DNA of 64,000 nt from Evansella vedderi (GTDB lineage: Bacteria; Bacillota; Bacilli; Bacillales; Salisediminibacteriaceae), in NCBI RefSeq assembly GCF_030813435.1, contig NZ_JAUSUG010000002.1, forward strand, positions 124,001-188,000, given 5' to 3'. Position 1 is the stretch's first letter, and each line of letters opens with the position of its first letter. The notes under the pieces were generated by a model, which was given only the letters and a program-made list of their open reading frames with translations, was not told where the DNA came from and ran no database searches. A program made the position numbers and the translations under genes. Shown piece after piece: positions 52,636 to 62,125 of the stretch.

Positions 52636-53942
52636 CCTGCTTCCCTCCTGCGTTTGTAAATACCAATTACGAATCCACCTACGATCACTAGTGCAATGGA
52701 ATAAGGCATCAATGGTAGACTAGTTCGTGTTTGTAGTGGAAAATCATCTTGAAACATGGCGCGCTGATTGTTCATCCATTGGTTCATCTTTTCGTAAACG
52801 ACGATACTTGGACTATTGATCATGAAATAGGTAAGTTCATTATTTTCGATCAATTGATGTAACGAGGAGTAATAAGAAACAGGGAAATCTCCAATACCAT
52901 CTTGATTTAAATCTAATAATGGGAAACTATTTCCCCAGTCGTTCCCTCGTCCATTTACGCTCCAATGATTTTCGGAATGTCCCCCCACTTGAATAACGGG
53001 ACTTTGATTTTTATAAAATTGATTTTCTGTCAAGGTTTGTTCCGTGGAGCTTGCCCATATCTCGATACCAATATTATTTTGAATAAAAGCATTCTCAGAG
53101 ATGTTGTTATGATGAGATTGTTCTACGAGCAACCCTCTCTTGTTATTAGAAAAATGATTTCCTATTACGACATTATCGCTGCTTGCTTGCAAGAGTAAGC
53201 CGAAGGACCGGGAGCTTTGGTTCATGGAAAAATCGTTATTCGTAAATTCATTTCGCCGTGAACCCATAACAGCTGCCCCACCAATATTAAAGGCAAAAGT
53301 ATTGCCCCGAAAAACATTATCTTCTGAGTACATATAATGTAAACCATACCGTGTATGGCTGATTTCATTGTTCGTTAAGGTGTTCTTATTGGCATATTCA
53401 AAATAGATACCATCTCGTGTACCTTCTATATAATTACTGGTAATCTCGTTATCGTTTGAGTAATACACTTGAATGCCGTTCCCTTGTCCAGCAACGGTTT
53501 CCTTCCCTTTTTGCCCGAATATCGTTACTTGTTCAATCACATTTCCATGGGCTTGACTGAGATAAATACCGTGATAAGCTTGAGAAATGTGAAGATTTCT
53601 AAGCGTATTTCTACCTTCGTTTACTTTTATTCCTGAATATTCCTCGCCACTCCCCCTATCAAAGCTGCTGTTTTCAATCTGTAAATTCTCTAAATGAACT
53701 TCTTCCGTGTTAATCGTAATTACATTTCCAGTCCCATCCCCACGGATCACTGTGGAATCTACGCCGATGATCGTGATCGGCTTATCAATGGTAATATTTC
53801 CTTCGTACACCTTTTTAGACAGTTCCACTATTCCGTGCGGGGGTGTTTGATCAATGATTCCTTGTAATTCTCCCCCAGCTTCTATGTTTTTTGGAAAAAA
53901 TAGAAGGAGCATCATAAAAACAACAAGAAGTCCTTTTTTCAT
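52632..53942 (-). CDS. nosD: Periplasmic-type copper-site maturation protein NosD
   Basis: About 436 residues with a signal peptide, a right-handed beta-helix made of NosD/CASH repeats (NVIEQVTIFG; NEITSNYIEGTRDGIYFE; NTLTNNEISHTRYGLHYMYSEDN) and a C-terminal helix (SIALVIVGGFVIGIY) that anchors it to the membrane. I choose ATG 53942, which overlaps the upstream stop by four bases after AAGGAGAG. It works with NosFY in CuZ assembly on the outer face. Confidence 0.93.
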   Translation of the reverse strand: MKKGLLVVFMMLLLFFPKNIEAGGELQGIIDQTPPHGIVELSKKVYEGNITIDKPITIIGVDSTVIRGDGTGNVITINTEEVHLENLQIENSSFDRGSGEEYSGIKVNEGRNTLRNLHISQAYHGIYLSQAHGNVIEQVTIFGQKGKETVAGQGNGIQVYYSNDNEITSNYIEGTRDGIYFEYANKNTLTNNEISHTRYGLHYMYSEDNVFRGNTFAFNIGGAAVMGSRRNEFTNNDFSMNQSSRSFGLLLQASSDNVVIGNHFSNNKRGLLVEQSHHNNISENAFIQNNIGIEIWASSTEQTLTENQFYKNQSPVIQVGGHSENHWSVNGRGNDWGNSFPLLDLNQDGIGDFPVSYYSSLHQLIENNELTYFMINSPSIVVYEKMNQWMNNQRAMFQDDFPLQTRTSLPLMPYSIALVIVGGFVIGIYKRRREAG

Positions 53943-54514
53943 CCTTTTTTTCTCTCCTTCCATAAGGGATAAAGGAGAAGTAAAAATACGAACCCTAAAA
54001 CAAAGGAACCGTACGAAAAATAACTGATCGTTTCAAAATTAGCAATCGTGTTTCTTCCAATAATCGGAGGTACAAATGGATCGATGGTGATTGGGGCCAT
54101 TGGATCAAGCTCTGTACCAAACTTAACAAGCCAGTAGCGAATACTGTACAGTCCAAGGATTCCTCCGATGATGAAAAGACCGATCACACCATATAAAAGA
54201 CTCCTTCTTCTTACTAATGCTGTAATAATAATGAGTAACCCCATACCAGTGATAATCCAAGGTAAGTATTGCAGCTCTGGAAAACTTTCTTCACTGAACC
54301 TCGCCATGCCAATATAGTGATTTAAGCTGTTAACTATATCGATTTCACCCGCTAGCTTATAGGGATATACAATAATATTTAACCCTTGTGGGTATTGTGG
54401 CGCATAAAACTTCATTCCCCACCATTGCAGGAAAATCGATACAACGAGTAATCCTGCAGAAACAAATAATAGAATGGTAGATTGAGTTGAAAGTCTTTTT
54501 GACATCATCCACAT
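53939..54514 (-). CDS. nosB: NosB-like membrane protein
   Basis: 191 residues with about four helices (15-35, 90-108, 112-130, 165-185) and an outer part with PYKLAGEIDIVNSLNHYIGM. It lies between nosZ and nosD, the place of NosB in clade II nos clusters. Function unknown, but thought to be linked to electron supply or assembly. Assignment rests on position and topology. Confidence 0.75.
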   Translation of the reverse strand: MWMMSKRLSTQSTILLFVSAGLLVVSIFLQWWGMKFYAPQYPQGLNIIVYPYKLAGEIDIVNSLNHYIGMARFSEESFPELQYLPWIITGMGLLIIITALVRRRSLLYGVIGLFIIGGILGLYSIRYWLVKFGTELDPMAPITIDPFVPPIIGRNTIANFETISYFSYGSFVLGFVFLLLLYPLWKERKKG

Positions 54515-54544
54515 CTCCTAAATAGGATAGACTGATATAAGCAT

Positions 54545-54790
54545 GTAAATCGCTTCGGAAATATACTTCGCTTTCCGCGGGCGGCTGGTGAGCCTCCTCG
54601 CCAATTACGCCTAAGGAAAGCCCACGTCCTGCGTCTGCGATTACTCGACACAAACTACTCGAGGAAGTGTCTCAGGTCCCGCTTGTGGGCAACGGCGTAA
54701 TGTCGCCATCCTGGCTCCCACTGCGGGGTCTCACCTTTGCCTTTGCTCCCGATGGAGTCTACGTATATTTCCTCCGCTGTGTTAATGCAT
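54545..54790 (-). repeat. Mosaic intergenic repeat, copy C
   Basis: The longest copy. On the minus strand it holds GACATTACGCCGTTGCCCAC, GCAGGACGTGGGCT, TTAGGCGTAATTGG and GCGAGGAGGCTCACC plus GCCCGCGGAAAGCGAAG. It separates nosZ from nosB and makes the only gap in an otherwise overlapping operon. It codes for nothing. Confidence 0.85.
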
Positions 54791-54821
54791 TGTTATGTCC
54801 CAGTCTCTCCTGCCTTAAACA

Positions 54822-56690
54822 TTATTTTGGATTAACGATTAAATAACCTGTCATCTCTTGGTGTAATGCGGAACAGAAGTTAGTACAATAAATCGGGAAA
54901 ACGCCCGCTTTATCTGCAACAAATTCGATTGTTTTCGTCTGACCTGGCATTTGCTCAAAGTTAATGTTGTAATCCATAATTCCAAGACCATGGGTAATGT
55001 CTTGGTCGAAGTCATTGTTCGTTACATGCAAGGTTACTAAGTCCCCTTCATTGACTTCAATCACATCTGGACGTTCTGAAGTTGCATCGAACAAAAATTT
55101 AGAACGCATGGAAATTCCATAAATCGTTACATGGTCTCCGTCCCGTTCGATACGTGTATCACTTTGATCGTAAACAGCACGTGGATCCGATTCATCCCGC
55201 TCATAAACATGGAAAGGATTAATAACATCTCGATGAACCATTTGCGCATAATGTGGTTCTAAGTTAACTGGCGTTGATGACAGGTGTCTCAATGTATCAC
55301 CAGTTATATCAAATAGATCCATCGATTCCGGGTGAGATGGTCCTACGGATAGATAGTTATTTAATGAAAACTTATTTAAAGATACTAAGTAGTTCCCATG
55401 GGGGTTAACCGTATCGCCATGGGCCGTAACTAAATGCCCCGGGGAATAATACACTGAATGGCGGTCCAGAACTTCTCCAGTTGCAACGTCCCATTTCACG
55501 ACTTCTGATGAAATAAACATGGTCGTATACGCATTACCCCGGTCATCAAATTGTGTATGAAGAGGTCCTAGTGCTCCTGGAGGATCTACTTCACGCTCCA
55601 TAACAGATTCATAGGTTAAAATAGGAATTCCATTTCTTTCACCGGAAAAATCTTGATTTTCAATCGCTTCAAAGGCTTTTTCAAAAGAGAAAACCGTCAT
55701 GGCAGGTGCTAGTTTACCAGATGTGATGAAATACTTTCCATCTGGTGTAACATCAATACCGTGGGGGGATTTTGCTGCAGGTACAAGGTAAATATCACCA
55801 TCAAGGTTTTCTGGAAAAATCATTCTTTCTCCGTTATGCATTTCATACTCGCCGTTTGCTACTCTTTCTTCTAGGTTTCTCCAATTAAATAAAACAACAT
55901 AGTCACGATCCGCTTGTGATGCTTTTATTTCTAAATTTGTGGTCGCTTCTTCTGTGTTATAAGTAGATAAAACCGCCCAATCTCTTGAAACTAATTTACC
56001 GGAAGCTGCTTTATCATAGCTCCAAGGTGGCAGCGCTACTTGATAAGCAATATCAAATTTCTTCTCTTCTTGATCGAAGGTAATCGCGGACATCACACCA
56101 CGATATTTTTCACTAAAATCATCTAACGAAGCATGTGGATCATCAAATGGTAAAGAGAAACGTGTTGGCAAGAATAAATATTCCGTGTTCTCCGTTACGA
56201 AAGCGGCACAGTGAGGGCCACCGATATTTGGAACCTTCATCATGTCCACGGTATGAAAGTCCTGTAAATCGATGGCAGCAATTCGGTTATTCGCTACATC
56301 CGTTGCAAATAAAAACTTTCCGTCATAGTCACCGTTCGTTTCAGATAAAGCAGGGTGATGTAAGTCTCCCCACGTATATCCCCCTAACATTTCCTTTGAT
56401 TCTTTATCAAACCCGTAACCAGTCGCCGGGTCTGGGGTAAAAACTGGAATGGTACGAATATGCCTCATGGATGGAACACCATAAATAAATAGTTGACCCG
56501 AGTGCCCACCAGAGTTTATTAAGTAATATTCATCATGTTCCCCATGTGGTACGTATACTGCTTCTGCATTACTTTTCAGTTGAAGGTCCTGTTCCGCACT
56601 CCCTGCCCCTAATAGGGAACCTCCAAATAATACAAAGGTGACGAGTAATCCAACTGCAATACCGCCGATACCCGATAATATCTTAGTCAT
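54822..56690 (-). CDS. nosZ: Nitrous oxide reductase, clade II
   Basis: 622 residues. The N-terminal signal has no twin arginine, so it is Sec-type, as in clade II. A seven-blade propeller binds the CuZ cluster (GGPHCAAFV; PHGIDVTPDG; GPLHTQFD; HGDTVNPHGNY; LEPHYAQM). The C-terminal cupredoxin domain holds CuA, with Cys602, Cys606, His610 and Met613 in YCTNFCSALHQEM. It reduces N2O to N2 outside the membrane. Cytochrome c is encoded directly upstream. No nitrite or nitric oxide reductase gene is in the window. Confidence 0.97.
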   Translation of the reverse strand: MTKILSGIGGIAVGLLVTFVLFGGSLLGAGSAEQDLQLKSNAEAVYVPHGEHDEYYLINSGGHSGQLFIYGVPSMRHIRTIPVFTPDPATGYGFDKESKEMLGGYTWGDLHHPALSETNGDYDGKFLFATDVANNRIAAIDLQDFHTVDMMKVPNIGGPHCAAFVTENTEYLFLPTRFSLPFDDPHASLDDFSEKYRGVMSAITFDQEEKKFDIAYQVALPPWSYDKAASGKLVSRDWAVLSTYNTEEATTNLEIKASQADRDYVVLFNWRNLEERVANGEYEMHNGERMIFPENLDGDIYLVPAAKSPHGIDVTPDGKYFITSGKLAPAMTVFSFEKAFEAIENQDFSGERNGIPILTYESVMEREVDPPGALGPLHTQFDDRGNAYTTMFISSEVVKWDVATGEVLDRHSVYYSPGHLVTAHGDTVNPHGNYLVSLNKFSLNNYLSVGPSHPESMDLFDITGDTLRHLSSTPVNLEPHYAQMVHRDVINPFHVYERDESDPRAVYDQSDTRIERDGDHVTIYGISMRSKFLFDATSERPDVIEVNEGDLVTLHVTNNDFDQDITHGLGIMDYNINFEQMPGQTKTIEFVADKAGVFPIYCTNFCSALHQEMTGYLIVNPK

Positions 56691-56735
56691 AAATAGCCTC
56701 CTTAGTAGATGAAATATTCTGTATGGTTGGTACGG

Positions 56736-57170
56736 TTATTGTGCTGCTAGGCGTAGTGCTTCCACCACGGATTCCAATGCCTCATCCGATAATGGGTGCC
56801 CGTCCATCACACTGGCCATAACAGCAGTCGTTGGATTTTGCAAATATTCCTCTATGGATTTACCATGCTTTGCTTCAACAATAGTGTAAGCATTTGATAA
56901 ATCTGGTCCCGTTGCTGGTCCATCCAAGTTAAGGGTTTCTACTGCATGACATGCAACACAACCGTTTCCTTGAAGAGCAATTGCTTCAGTTGGAATTTCC
57001 CTTGGTTCCTCTGTTGTTTCATTTTGATTATTCGCTTCTTCCCTATTTTCTGTAGCATTTTCTGAGGCTTCTTCAACGGCTGTAGATTGACTATCCGATT
57101 GAAAAATGAAAAAACCAACTGGAAGCGCAATCATAAACCCAATGAAGAAAATCAATAAATTAGACTTCAC
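56736..57170 (-). CDS. Membrane-anchored cytochrome c of the nos operon
   Basis: 144 residues. An uncleaved N-terminal helix (about 4-22) is followed by a long Glu/Asn/Thr linker (about 28-60) and a single heme c domain with CVACH near 76 and a Met ligand probably in AVMASVMDGHPLS. The start is GTG 57170 after GAGGGGGG. It probably passes electrons from the menaquinol/cytochrome bc chain to NosZ. It is the first gene of the operon. Confidence 0.9.
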   Translation of the reverse strand: MKSNLLIFFIGFMIALPVGFFIFQSDSQSTAVEEASENATENREEANNQNETTEEPREIPTEAIALQGNGCVACHAVETLNLDGPATGPDLSNAYTIVEAKHGKSIEEYLQNPTTAVMASVMDGHPLSDEALESVVEALRLAAQ

Positions 57171-57255
57171 ATATTTCCCCCCTCGTTTTTATTAGAGAGA
57201 GCCCTTTAAATGTCTCTCTGGTAAAAATAGTAAGGGAATAACCTATTGAATTACG

Positions 57256-57269
57256 GTGATATAAATCAC
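57256..57269. promoter_or_regulatory. Fnr/CRP-like box upstream of the nos operon
   Basis: GTGATATAAATCAC is a GTGA-N6-TCAC site like the Bacillus Fnr box (TGTGA-N6-TCACA). It lies about 90 bases before the cytochrome gene. Anaerobic activation of nos genes would fit. Confidence 0.65.
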
Positions 57270-57330
57270 ATTTTGTTTTTTCAACTAAAAGTTGTCACAA
57301 TTATTAAATTTGGTAGATTAAAAACTTGTA

Positions 57331-57373
57331 CATTTGTGAACAAACTGTGAATTAGACACAATTTGTTCACAAA
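57331..57373. promoter_or_regulatory. Inverted TTTGTGAACAAA repeat between the TRAP and nos operons
   Basis: TTTGTGAACAAA (57331-57342) and its reverse complement TTTGTTCACAAA (57362-57373) are 31 bases apart, about three helical turns. The arms contain TTGTGAA, the core of ResD sites as known in Bacillus subtilis. It may be a regulator site for nos, or simply part of the adjoining terminator structure. Confidence 0.4.
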
Positions 57374-57410
57374 AAAAACAGGCCTGTTAACCATAAGAGG
57401 TTAACAGACC
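57371..57410 (-). terminator. Terminator of the dctPQM operon
   Basis: CTGTTAACC pairs with GGTTAACAG, and the minus strand then runs through eight T. It lies about 50 bases after the dctM stop. Confidence 0.85.
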
Positions 57411-57460
57411 CTAACTCTTCAAGTTTAATATCATTTCCTGTTCCCAAACACCAAGATTTG

Positions 57461-58735
57461 TTATCCATTAACGAGTGAAGGAATCCACAGCACAAGATCT
57501 GGGATGAATGTTAAAAGGAGTAAAACAATTATCGAAACCACTAAAAACGGTAATATGGCCTTAGATAATTTTTCAAATTTTACATCACCAATGGATGAAG
57601 CAATGAATAAACCTGCACCTACTGGCGGTGTTAATAAACCAATCGTTAGGTTGATACAAATAATAACACCAAAATGAATTGGATCAATACCATAAAGTGG
57701 TAGTAATGGCATAAAGATAGGAACTAGTATAATTAATGCTGCAATCCCATCCATTACCGTACCTACTATTAATAAAAAGATAGTGATTAATAGTAAGAAA
57801 ATTATCGGACTTTCTGTTAGTGAGGTCATCCACTGGGCAAGAGCCTGTGGAATTTGTTCAAATGTTAATACCCAGCCAAATAAATTAGCCATAGCAATGA
57901 GTAATGTTACAGTGGCAGTGGATAATGTTGTATTTACTAAAATATTTGGAATGTCCTTAAATTTAAGTTCCCTATAAATAGCACCCACCACCAATGCTAT
58001 AAAACATGCAATAGCTGCAGATTCCGTAGGAGTGAAAATCCCTCCTAATATCCCAATAATAATTATTGCTGGTACTAACAACGCAGGGAGTACTTGAAAA
58101 AAAGAAATCATAACATTTTTGAAAGATTCCTTTTTAGAAACAGGTAAGTTCTGTTTATAGCCAATAAACGCGATTAACCCAACAAAGCCTAGCATCAACA
58201 ATACTCCAGGAATAATTCCAGCCAAGAACATTGTTCCAATAGACTGGCTAGCTGTAACACTATAAATGATGAAAAGCATACTTGGTGGGATAATCGGTCC
58301 TAGTAATGCCGCCGATGCTGTCGTGGATGCACTAAATGCTCGATCATACCCTTCCTTTTCCATAGATGGAACCATAACTCTGCTCATCATTGCAATTTGT
58401 GCTGTTGCTGAACCTATAATAGATGCAAGAAACATATTGGCCACTACATTAACATAAGCTAATCCGCCACGATAATGTCCTATAACAGCTTTAGAAAAAG
58501 TAATTAACCTTCTAGTAATTCCACCAGAATTCATTAATTCTCCTGCTAACATAAATAATGGAATAGCTAATAACCCGTAGCTTTCAATTCCAGAATAGAG
58601 TCGTTGTGGAGCTGTCGCCAGTAATCCAATATTTCCAAAGAACACTATATATATAATACTTGTTATTCCTAGTACAAAGGCTATAGGTACCTTTAATAAT
58701 AATAAGAGTATAAAAATTAGTAGCGCTATTAACAT
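57461..58735 (-). CDS. dctM: TRAP transporter large permease
   Basis: 424 residues with about 12 helices. GIESYGLLAIPLFMLAGELMNSGGI near residue 45 is characteristic, as are PPSMLFIIYSV and ILGGIFTPTESAAIACFIALVVG. It forms the sodium-driven permease with DctQ for acidic solutes captured by DctP. Confidence 0.93.
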   Translation of the reverse strand: MLIALLIFILLLLLKVPIAFVLGITSIIYIVFFGNIGLLATAPQRLYSGIESYGLLAIPLFMLAGELMNSGGITRRLITFSKAVIGHYRGGLAYVNVVANMFLASIIGSATAQIAMMSRVMVPSMEKEGYDRAFSASTTASAALLGPIIPPSMLFIIYSVTASQSIGTMFLAGIIPGVLLMLGFVGLIAFIGYKQNLPVSKKESFKNVMISFFQVLPALLVPAIIIIGILGGIFTPTESAAIACFIALVVGAIYRELKFKDIPNILVNTTLSTATVTLLIAMANLFGWVLTFEQIPQALAQWMTSLTESPIIFLLLITIFLLIVGTVMDGIAALIILVPIFMPLLPLYGIDPIHFGVIICINLTIGLLTPPVGAGLFIASSIGDVKFEKLSKAILPFLVVSIIVLLLLTFIPDLVLWIPSLVNG

Positions 58736-58746
58736 AGATTAGCCTC

Positions 58747-59232
58747 CTACGTAACATCATTTCTTAAGCTGTTAACAAAAAGCGCCAATGAATGAATCAT
58801 CATTGCAAAGAAGCCTGCCACTACACTAAAGTACGGAATAATCATAGGCAACTGCATAGCACTTGAACGCTGAACAAGTATGGACGGTGACACAATCCAT
58901 TTCATCGTTATATAAAAGAAATAAACGGTAAAAAACAACACAATAAAATAGCTAAGGCTTATAACAACCCTTTTTGATTTTTCTCCTAAATTATCTACAA
59001 AAACAGATACAACGGCTGATCTTTTCGTTTTAATTGTCATGCTTCCACCTATAAATGACAACCAAATTAAAGAAAATATAGCCACTTCATCGGACCAAAA
59101 TAAGGGACTATTAAAATAGTAGCGGTAAACAACGCCTAAAAATAAAGATAAAAACATGGTGGAAAGTAAAATTCCAGCCAACAGTTTTTCTACTTTAAAA
59201 ATTACGTTACTAAGTCCATTAATAATAAGCAT
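58747..59232 (-). CDS. dctQ: TRAP transporter small permease
   Basis: 161 residues with four helices. The conserved YYFNSPLFWSDEVAIFSLIWLSFIG identifies the DctQ family. It is 11 bases before dctM. Confidence 0.9.
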   Translation of the reverse strand: MLIINGLSNVIFKVEKLLAGILLSTMFLSLFLGVVYRYYFNSPLFWSDEVAIFSLIWLSFIGGSMTIKTKRSAVVSVFVDNLGEKSKRVVISLSYFIVLFFTVYFFYITMKWIVSPSILVQRSSAMQLPMIIPYFSVVAGFFAMMIHSLALFVNSLRNDVT

Positions 59233-59271
59233 TTATTCACCCCCATTGGGTTTGTTCATGGTTTATTTTTC

Positions 59272-59302
59272 AAAAAAGGACCTGCTCCTATATCGCAGGT
59301 CC
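59272..59302 (-). terminator. Attenuator-like terminator between dctP and dctQ
   Basis: GGACCTGC pairs with GCAGGTCC, followed on the minus strand by six T. It probably lets the binding protein be made in excess of the permease. Confidence 0.75.
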
Positions 59303-59364
59303 CTACCACTTCTGTCCTACAAAACTAAGTATTTGAAATAAATGAACGGAAACTTACTAAAATA

Positions 59365-60384
59365 TTACTTATACGCTTCAATAATACTTCTAATCGTTTC
59401 ATTTTCACTGTATTTTTCATAAACTACTGCATTTATAGAATCAAACGCATTAGTATTATTAAAATCTATGATATTCAATCCTTGTTCCTTTAAATATTCT
59501 AAGTTATCAATCTCACGTTGAATTTGATCTTGAATCCCCCATTCAATAGCTGTAGCTAAGGCTTCATCCACGATAGCTATGTCTTCCTCAGATAAACTAT
59601 CTCTCGTTTGCCTACTCATGATAGCAACACTAGGAAATGCCATATGGTTAGTTAACGTTAAGTCATGGGCAATTTCGTATAAAGCATTTGATACAAGGGC
59701 ATCTAAATCAATATCAATTCCATCGATTACACCCGTTTGTAAAGAAGTATATACCTCTGGAAGTGGCATAGGTGTTGGACTGGCTCCCGTTTCAACCCAG
59801 AAATCTTGAATGGCAGGGCTACCAATAACCCGTATTCTCTTTCCTTGTAATTCATCAGGTGAACTAATAGTGCCGTCAGTCATTAAAATATGTCTATTTC
59901 CTGCAAAGGCAAAATCCAATGCTATCATACTGTCATTTGAAAGATCTTCTAGCATTTGCTTTGCTTCCGGTGTTCCTTTTGCAGCATTAGCAGCTTCTAA
60001 GTCCTCAAACAAAAACGGCATAAACCATCCATTTAACGTATCAACGCGTGTACTTAAATAAGCATTAGTGATGAAACCGAAATCTACTGTACCCGTTTCA
60101 ATTTGTTGGATCATATCTCCCTCAGAACCTAATTGTCCTGATGGGAAAATTTCTAAAGTCATACGCCCGTTTGAAAGGGCTTCCAATTCTTCAGAAAATT
60201 TTTCTGCTGTTTGGTGCCAATTATGGCTTGGTCCAGTTATGTGCGTTAGTTTAAACGTATAGGACTCACCCTCACCAGCAGCTTCCGTATTACTTTCACC
60301 AGTCGTTCCCTCTGAAGACCCACATGCAGCAAGAACCACCATCGTAACCATTACAATGAAAAATACTGTGAAATTCTTTTTCAT
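59365..60384 (-). CDS. dctP: TRAP transporter solute-binding lipoprotein
   Basis: 339 residues with lipobox VVLAAC (Cys about 21). The DctP signatures LSNGRMTLEIFPSGQLGSEGDM and PDELQGKRIRVIGSPAIQDFW are clear, including the Arg expected to bind the substrate carboxylate. The ligand is an organic acid, such as a sugar acid or dicarboxylate. An Fnr-like palindrome lies upstream. Confidence 0.93.
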   Translation of the reverse strand: MKKNFTVFFIVMVTMVVLAACGSSEGTTGESNTEAAGEGESYTFKLTHITGPSHNWHQTAEKFSEELEALSNGRMTLEIFPSGQLGSEGDMIQQIETGTVDFGFITNAYLSTRVDTLNGWFMPFLFEDLEAANAAKGTPEAKQMLEDLSNDSMIALDFAFAGNRHILMTDGTISSPDELQGKRIRVIGSPAIQDFWVETGASPTPMPLPEVYTSLQTGVIDGIDIDLDALVSNALYEIAHDLTLTNHMAFPSVAIMSRQTRDSLSEEDIAIVDEALATAIEWGIQDQIQREIDNLEYLKEQGLNIIDFNNTNAFDSINAVVYEKYSENETIRSIIEAYK

Positions 60385-60513
60385 ACAGTCATCCCCCTTG
60401 GTTTATAAGATATTAAGTAACCAGCACCCCATAAACACTTATAGTGAATTGAGTTATTTATTAGAGAATAACAAGTTTATTTTCAAATGTCAACCAAATT
60501 ATCCGAATATTTC

Positions 60514-60529
60514 AGTGATTTAAATCACT
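60514..60529. promoter_or_regulatory. Fnr/CRP-like perfect palindrome upstream of dctP
   Basis: AGTGATTTAAATCACT is a perfect 16-base palindrome with the same GTGA-N6-TCAC form as the site before the nos operon. It is about 130 bases before dctP. The rest of 60385-60691 has no gene. Confidence 0.6.
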
Positions 60530-60691
60530 CAAACCATATGAAAATTTAACAATTTCGTGAATTTATTAAAAATTTAATATTTAGGAATGAAAGTAACTAG
60601 AATCTACACGGTTCTAACCCTTTAGGTAAACGCAAAAAAGCATGAGAAACTTCCTCACACTTCCTTGCCCCTTATTTCCCTTCCTAACTCA

Positions 60692-62083
60692 TTAAAGGGA
60701 AAAATACATGGACAATACTCCAATATAAAATACACCAACAACAACCATTGTAAGTACAAGTACCCAATTCCATCTAGCACTTACAGTAAAACTCGATCGA
60801 TTAACTAACTGTCCAACCATAATATTTGATGCAATTAACGGGCTAAACATAACAGAAACAGACCAAGCCAAAGCAAGAATAACTGCTAAAAGTTCTCCAG
60901 GTACACCAATGACACTAGGATCCATTTGCATCGCTAGAATTGGTACTACAATTATTTGATGGACACCTATAAAGGATAATATGGCAACAACAGATACAAT
61001 GATAATTGCTAATAGCAAAATGGATAGATCCGCAACCGTATATAAAAATGTACTTATAGTATTCGCAAAGGGAGTTAGTGTAATCGCATGACCAAATAAT
61101 CCTGCACTTAGTAATAAGACTACCTCACTACTCGTTTTCCCAAGACGATATTGATAGATTTTTAATTCATTTCCAAATGCTACCCAGGTCCGACTAACCA
61201 AAACCCACAATAAAGGAAAAGCAAGGGATGTTAAACTAACTAATAAAGGAACAGGATATCCCGAAACAAACTCTAACGTTAATATACTAACAATCAATCC
61301 GAGAATAATAACTAGAAATTGAATGGTCTTTGTATATCCAACTGTTTTATTAGTTACGGTAATTTCAGCATTCTCTTCCCTTTGAACATTAGATGTGTCT
61401 ACCACTCCCTTATTCCTTTTTACCCAATTTCTAAAAATCACATTGCCTACAAATAGCTGAATAAAGGCTAGGGTAATACCATATGGGATAAATTGAGTGA
61501 TTTGAACCTCTAAATAAAACATAATAAGTACAATAGAAGCAAAATAAGGAGACCATAAAGAAACAGAAGCAAATCCCAAAACATAAGCCTTAGCCAATAA
61601 AGGAGCAGGTAGCTTTAATCTATTTACCATATCATTAACAACCCTTAAAGACCCTATATTCAAAACAGGACCTATAACAAACAAAAAAGAAGTAACAATG
61701 AAAAATATCTTCTTTGGATATTTCGCCCACTGGTACATAATCCCCTGAATACCGTTAAAATACCCGCCACTTTTTAAAGGAATAGAAATGAGGGGGACAA
61801 GTAAAAATAGACTGAGTATCGGAAGATTCATTAAAAATCCATTGATTAACTCTTGCAAACCATAATCAAAGACAAGAATAATAAAAGTACCTGTTAACGA
61901 CAATACTAGTCCAATTACCATGGGAACTTTGCTCACTCTAATAATACTCATACCAAAAGCAAAGATGGATAAAACAAATAAACTCCACTGCAACACATTT
62001 ACTGGAAAAAAGAAATAGGCTAAATAATTAATAATTAGCCCAATAATAATTGTTGATCTTATGGAAAAGCTCTTTACTTCCAT
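60692..62083 (-). CDS. Integral membrane permease-like protein of unknown specificity
   Basis: 463 residues and about 12 to 13 hydrophobic helices, with a short polar loop at about 215-240. The layout resembles ion-transporter-superfamily carriers (TRAP-M, DctM/CitM-like): re-entrant-like stretches NIGSLRVVNDMVNRL and ALAWSVSVMFSPLIASN face each other in two halves. I do not recognise the family. It follows the fused TRAP permease gene by some 40 bases and may share its role in organic acid transport. Confidence 0.7.
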   Translation of the reverse strand: MEVKSFSIRSTIIIGLIINYLAYFFFPVNVLQWSLFVLSIFAFGMSIIRVSKVPMVIGLVLSLTGTFIILVFDYGLQELINGFLMNLPILSLFLLVPLISIPLKSGGYFNGIQGIMYQWAKYPKKIFFIVTSFLFVIGPVLNIGSLRVVNDMVNRLKLPAPLLAKAYVLGFASVSLWSPYFASIVLIMFYLEVQITQFIPYGITLAFIQLFVGNVIFRNWVKRNKGVVDTSNVQREENAEITVTNKTVGYTKTIQFLVIILGLIVSILTLEFVSGYPVPLLVSLTSLAFPLLWVLVSRTWVAFGNELKIYQYRLGKTSSEVVLLLSAGLFGHAITLTPFANTISTFLYTVADLSILLLAIIIVSVVAILSFIGVHQIIVVPILAMQMDPSVIGVPGELLAVILALAWSVSVMFSPLIASNIMVGQLVNRSSFTVSARWNWVLVLTMVVVGVFYIGVLSMYFSL

Positions 62084-62125
62084 TAATTATTCACGACCAA
62101 TCTCATTAACTAAATGAATGTTAGT

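Noticed and set aside
54357-54653. Reading frame of 98 codons on the minus strand
   Set aside because: It arises from the mosaic repeat and the out-of-frame start of the nosB-like gene.
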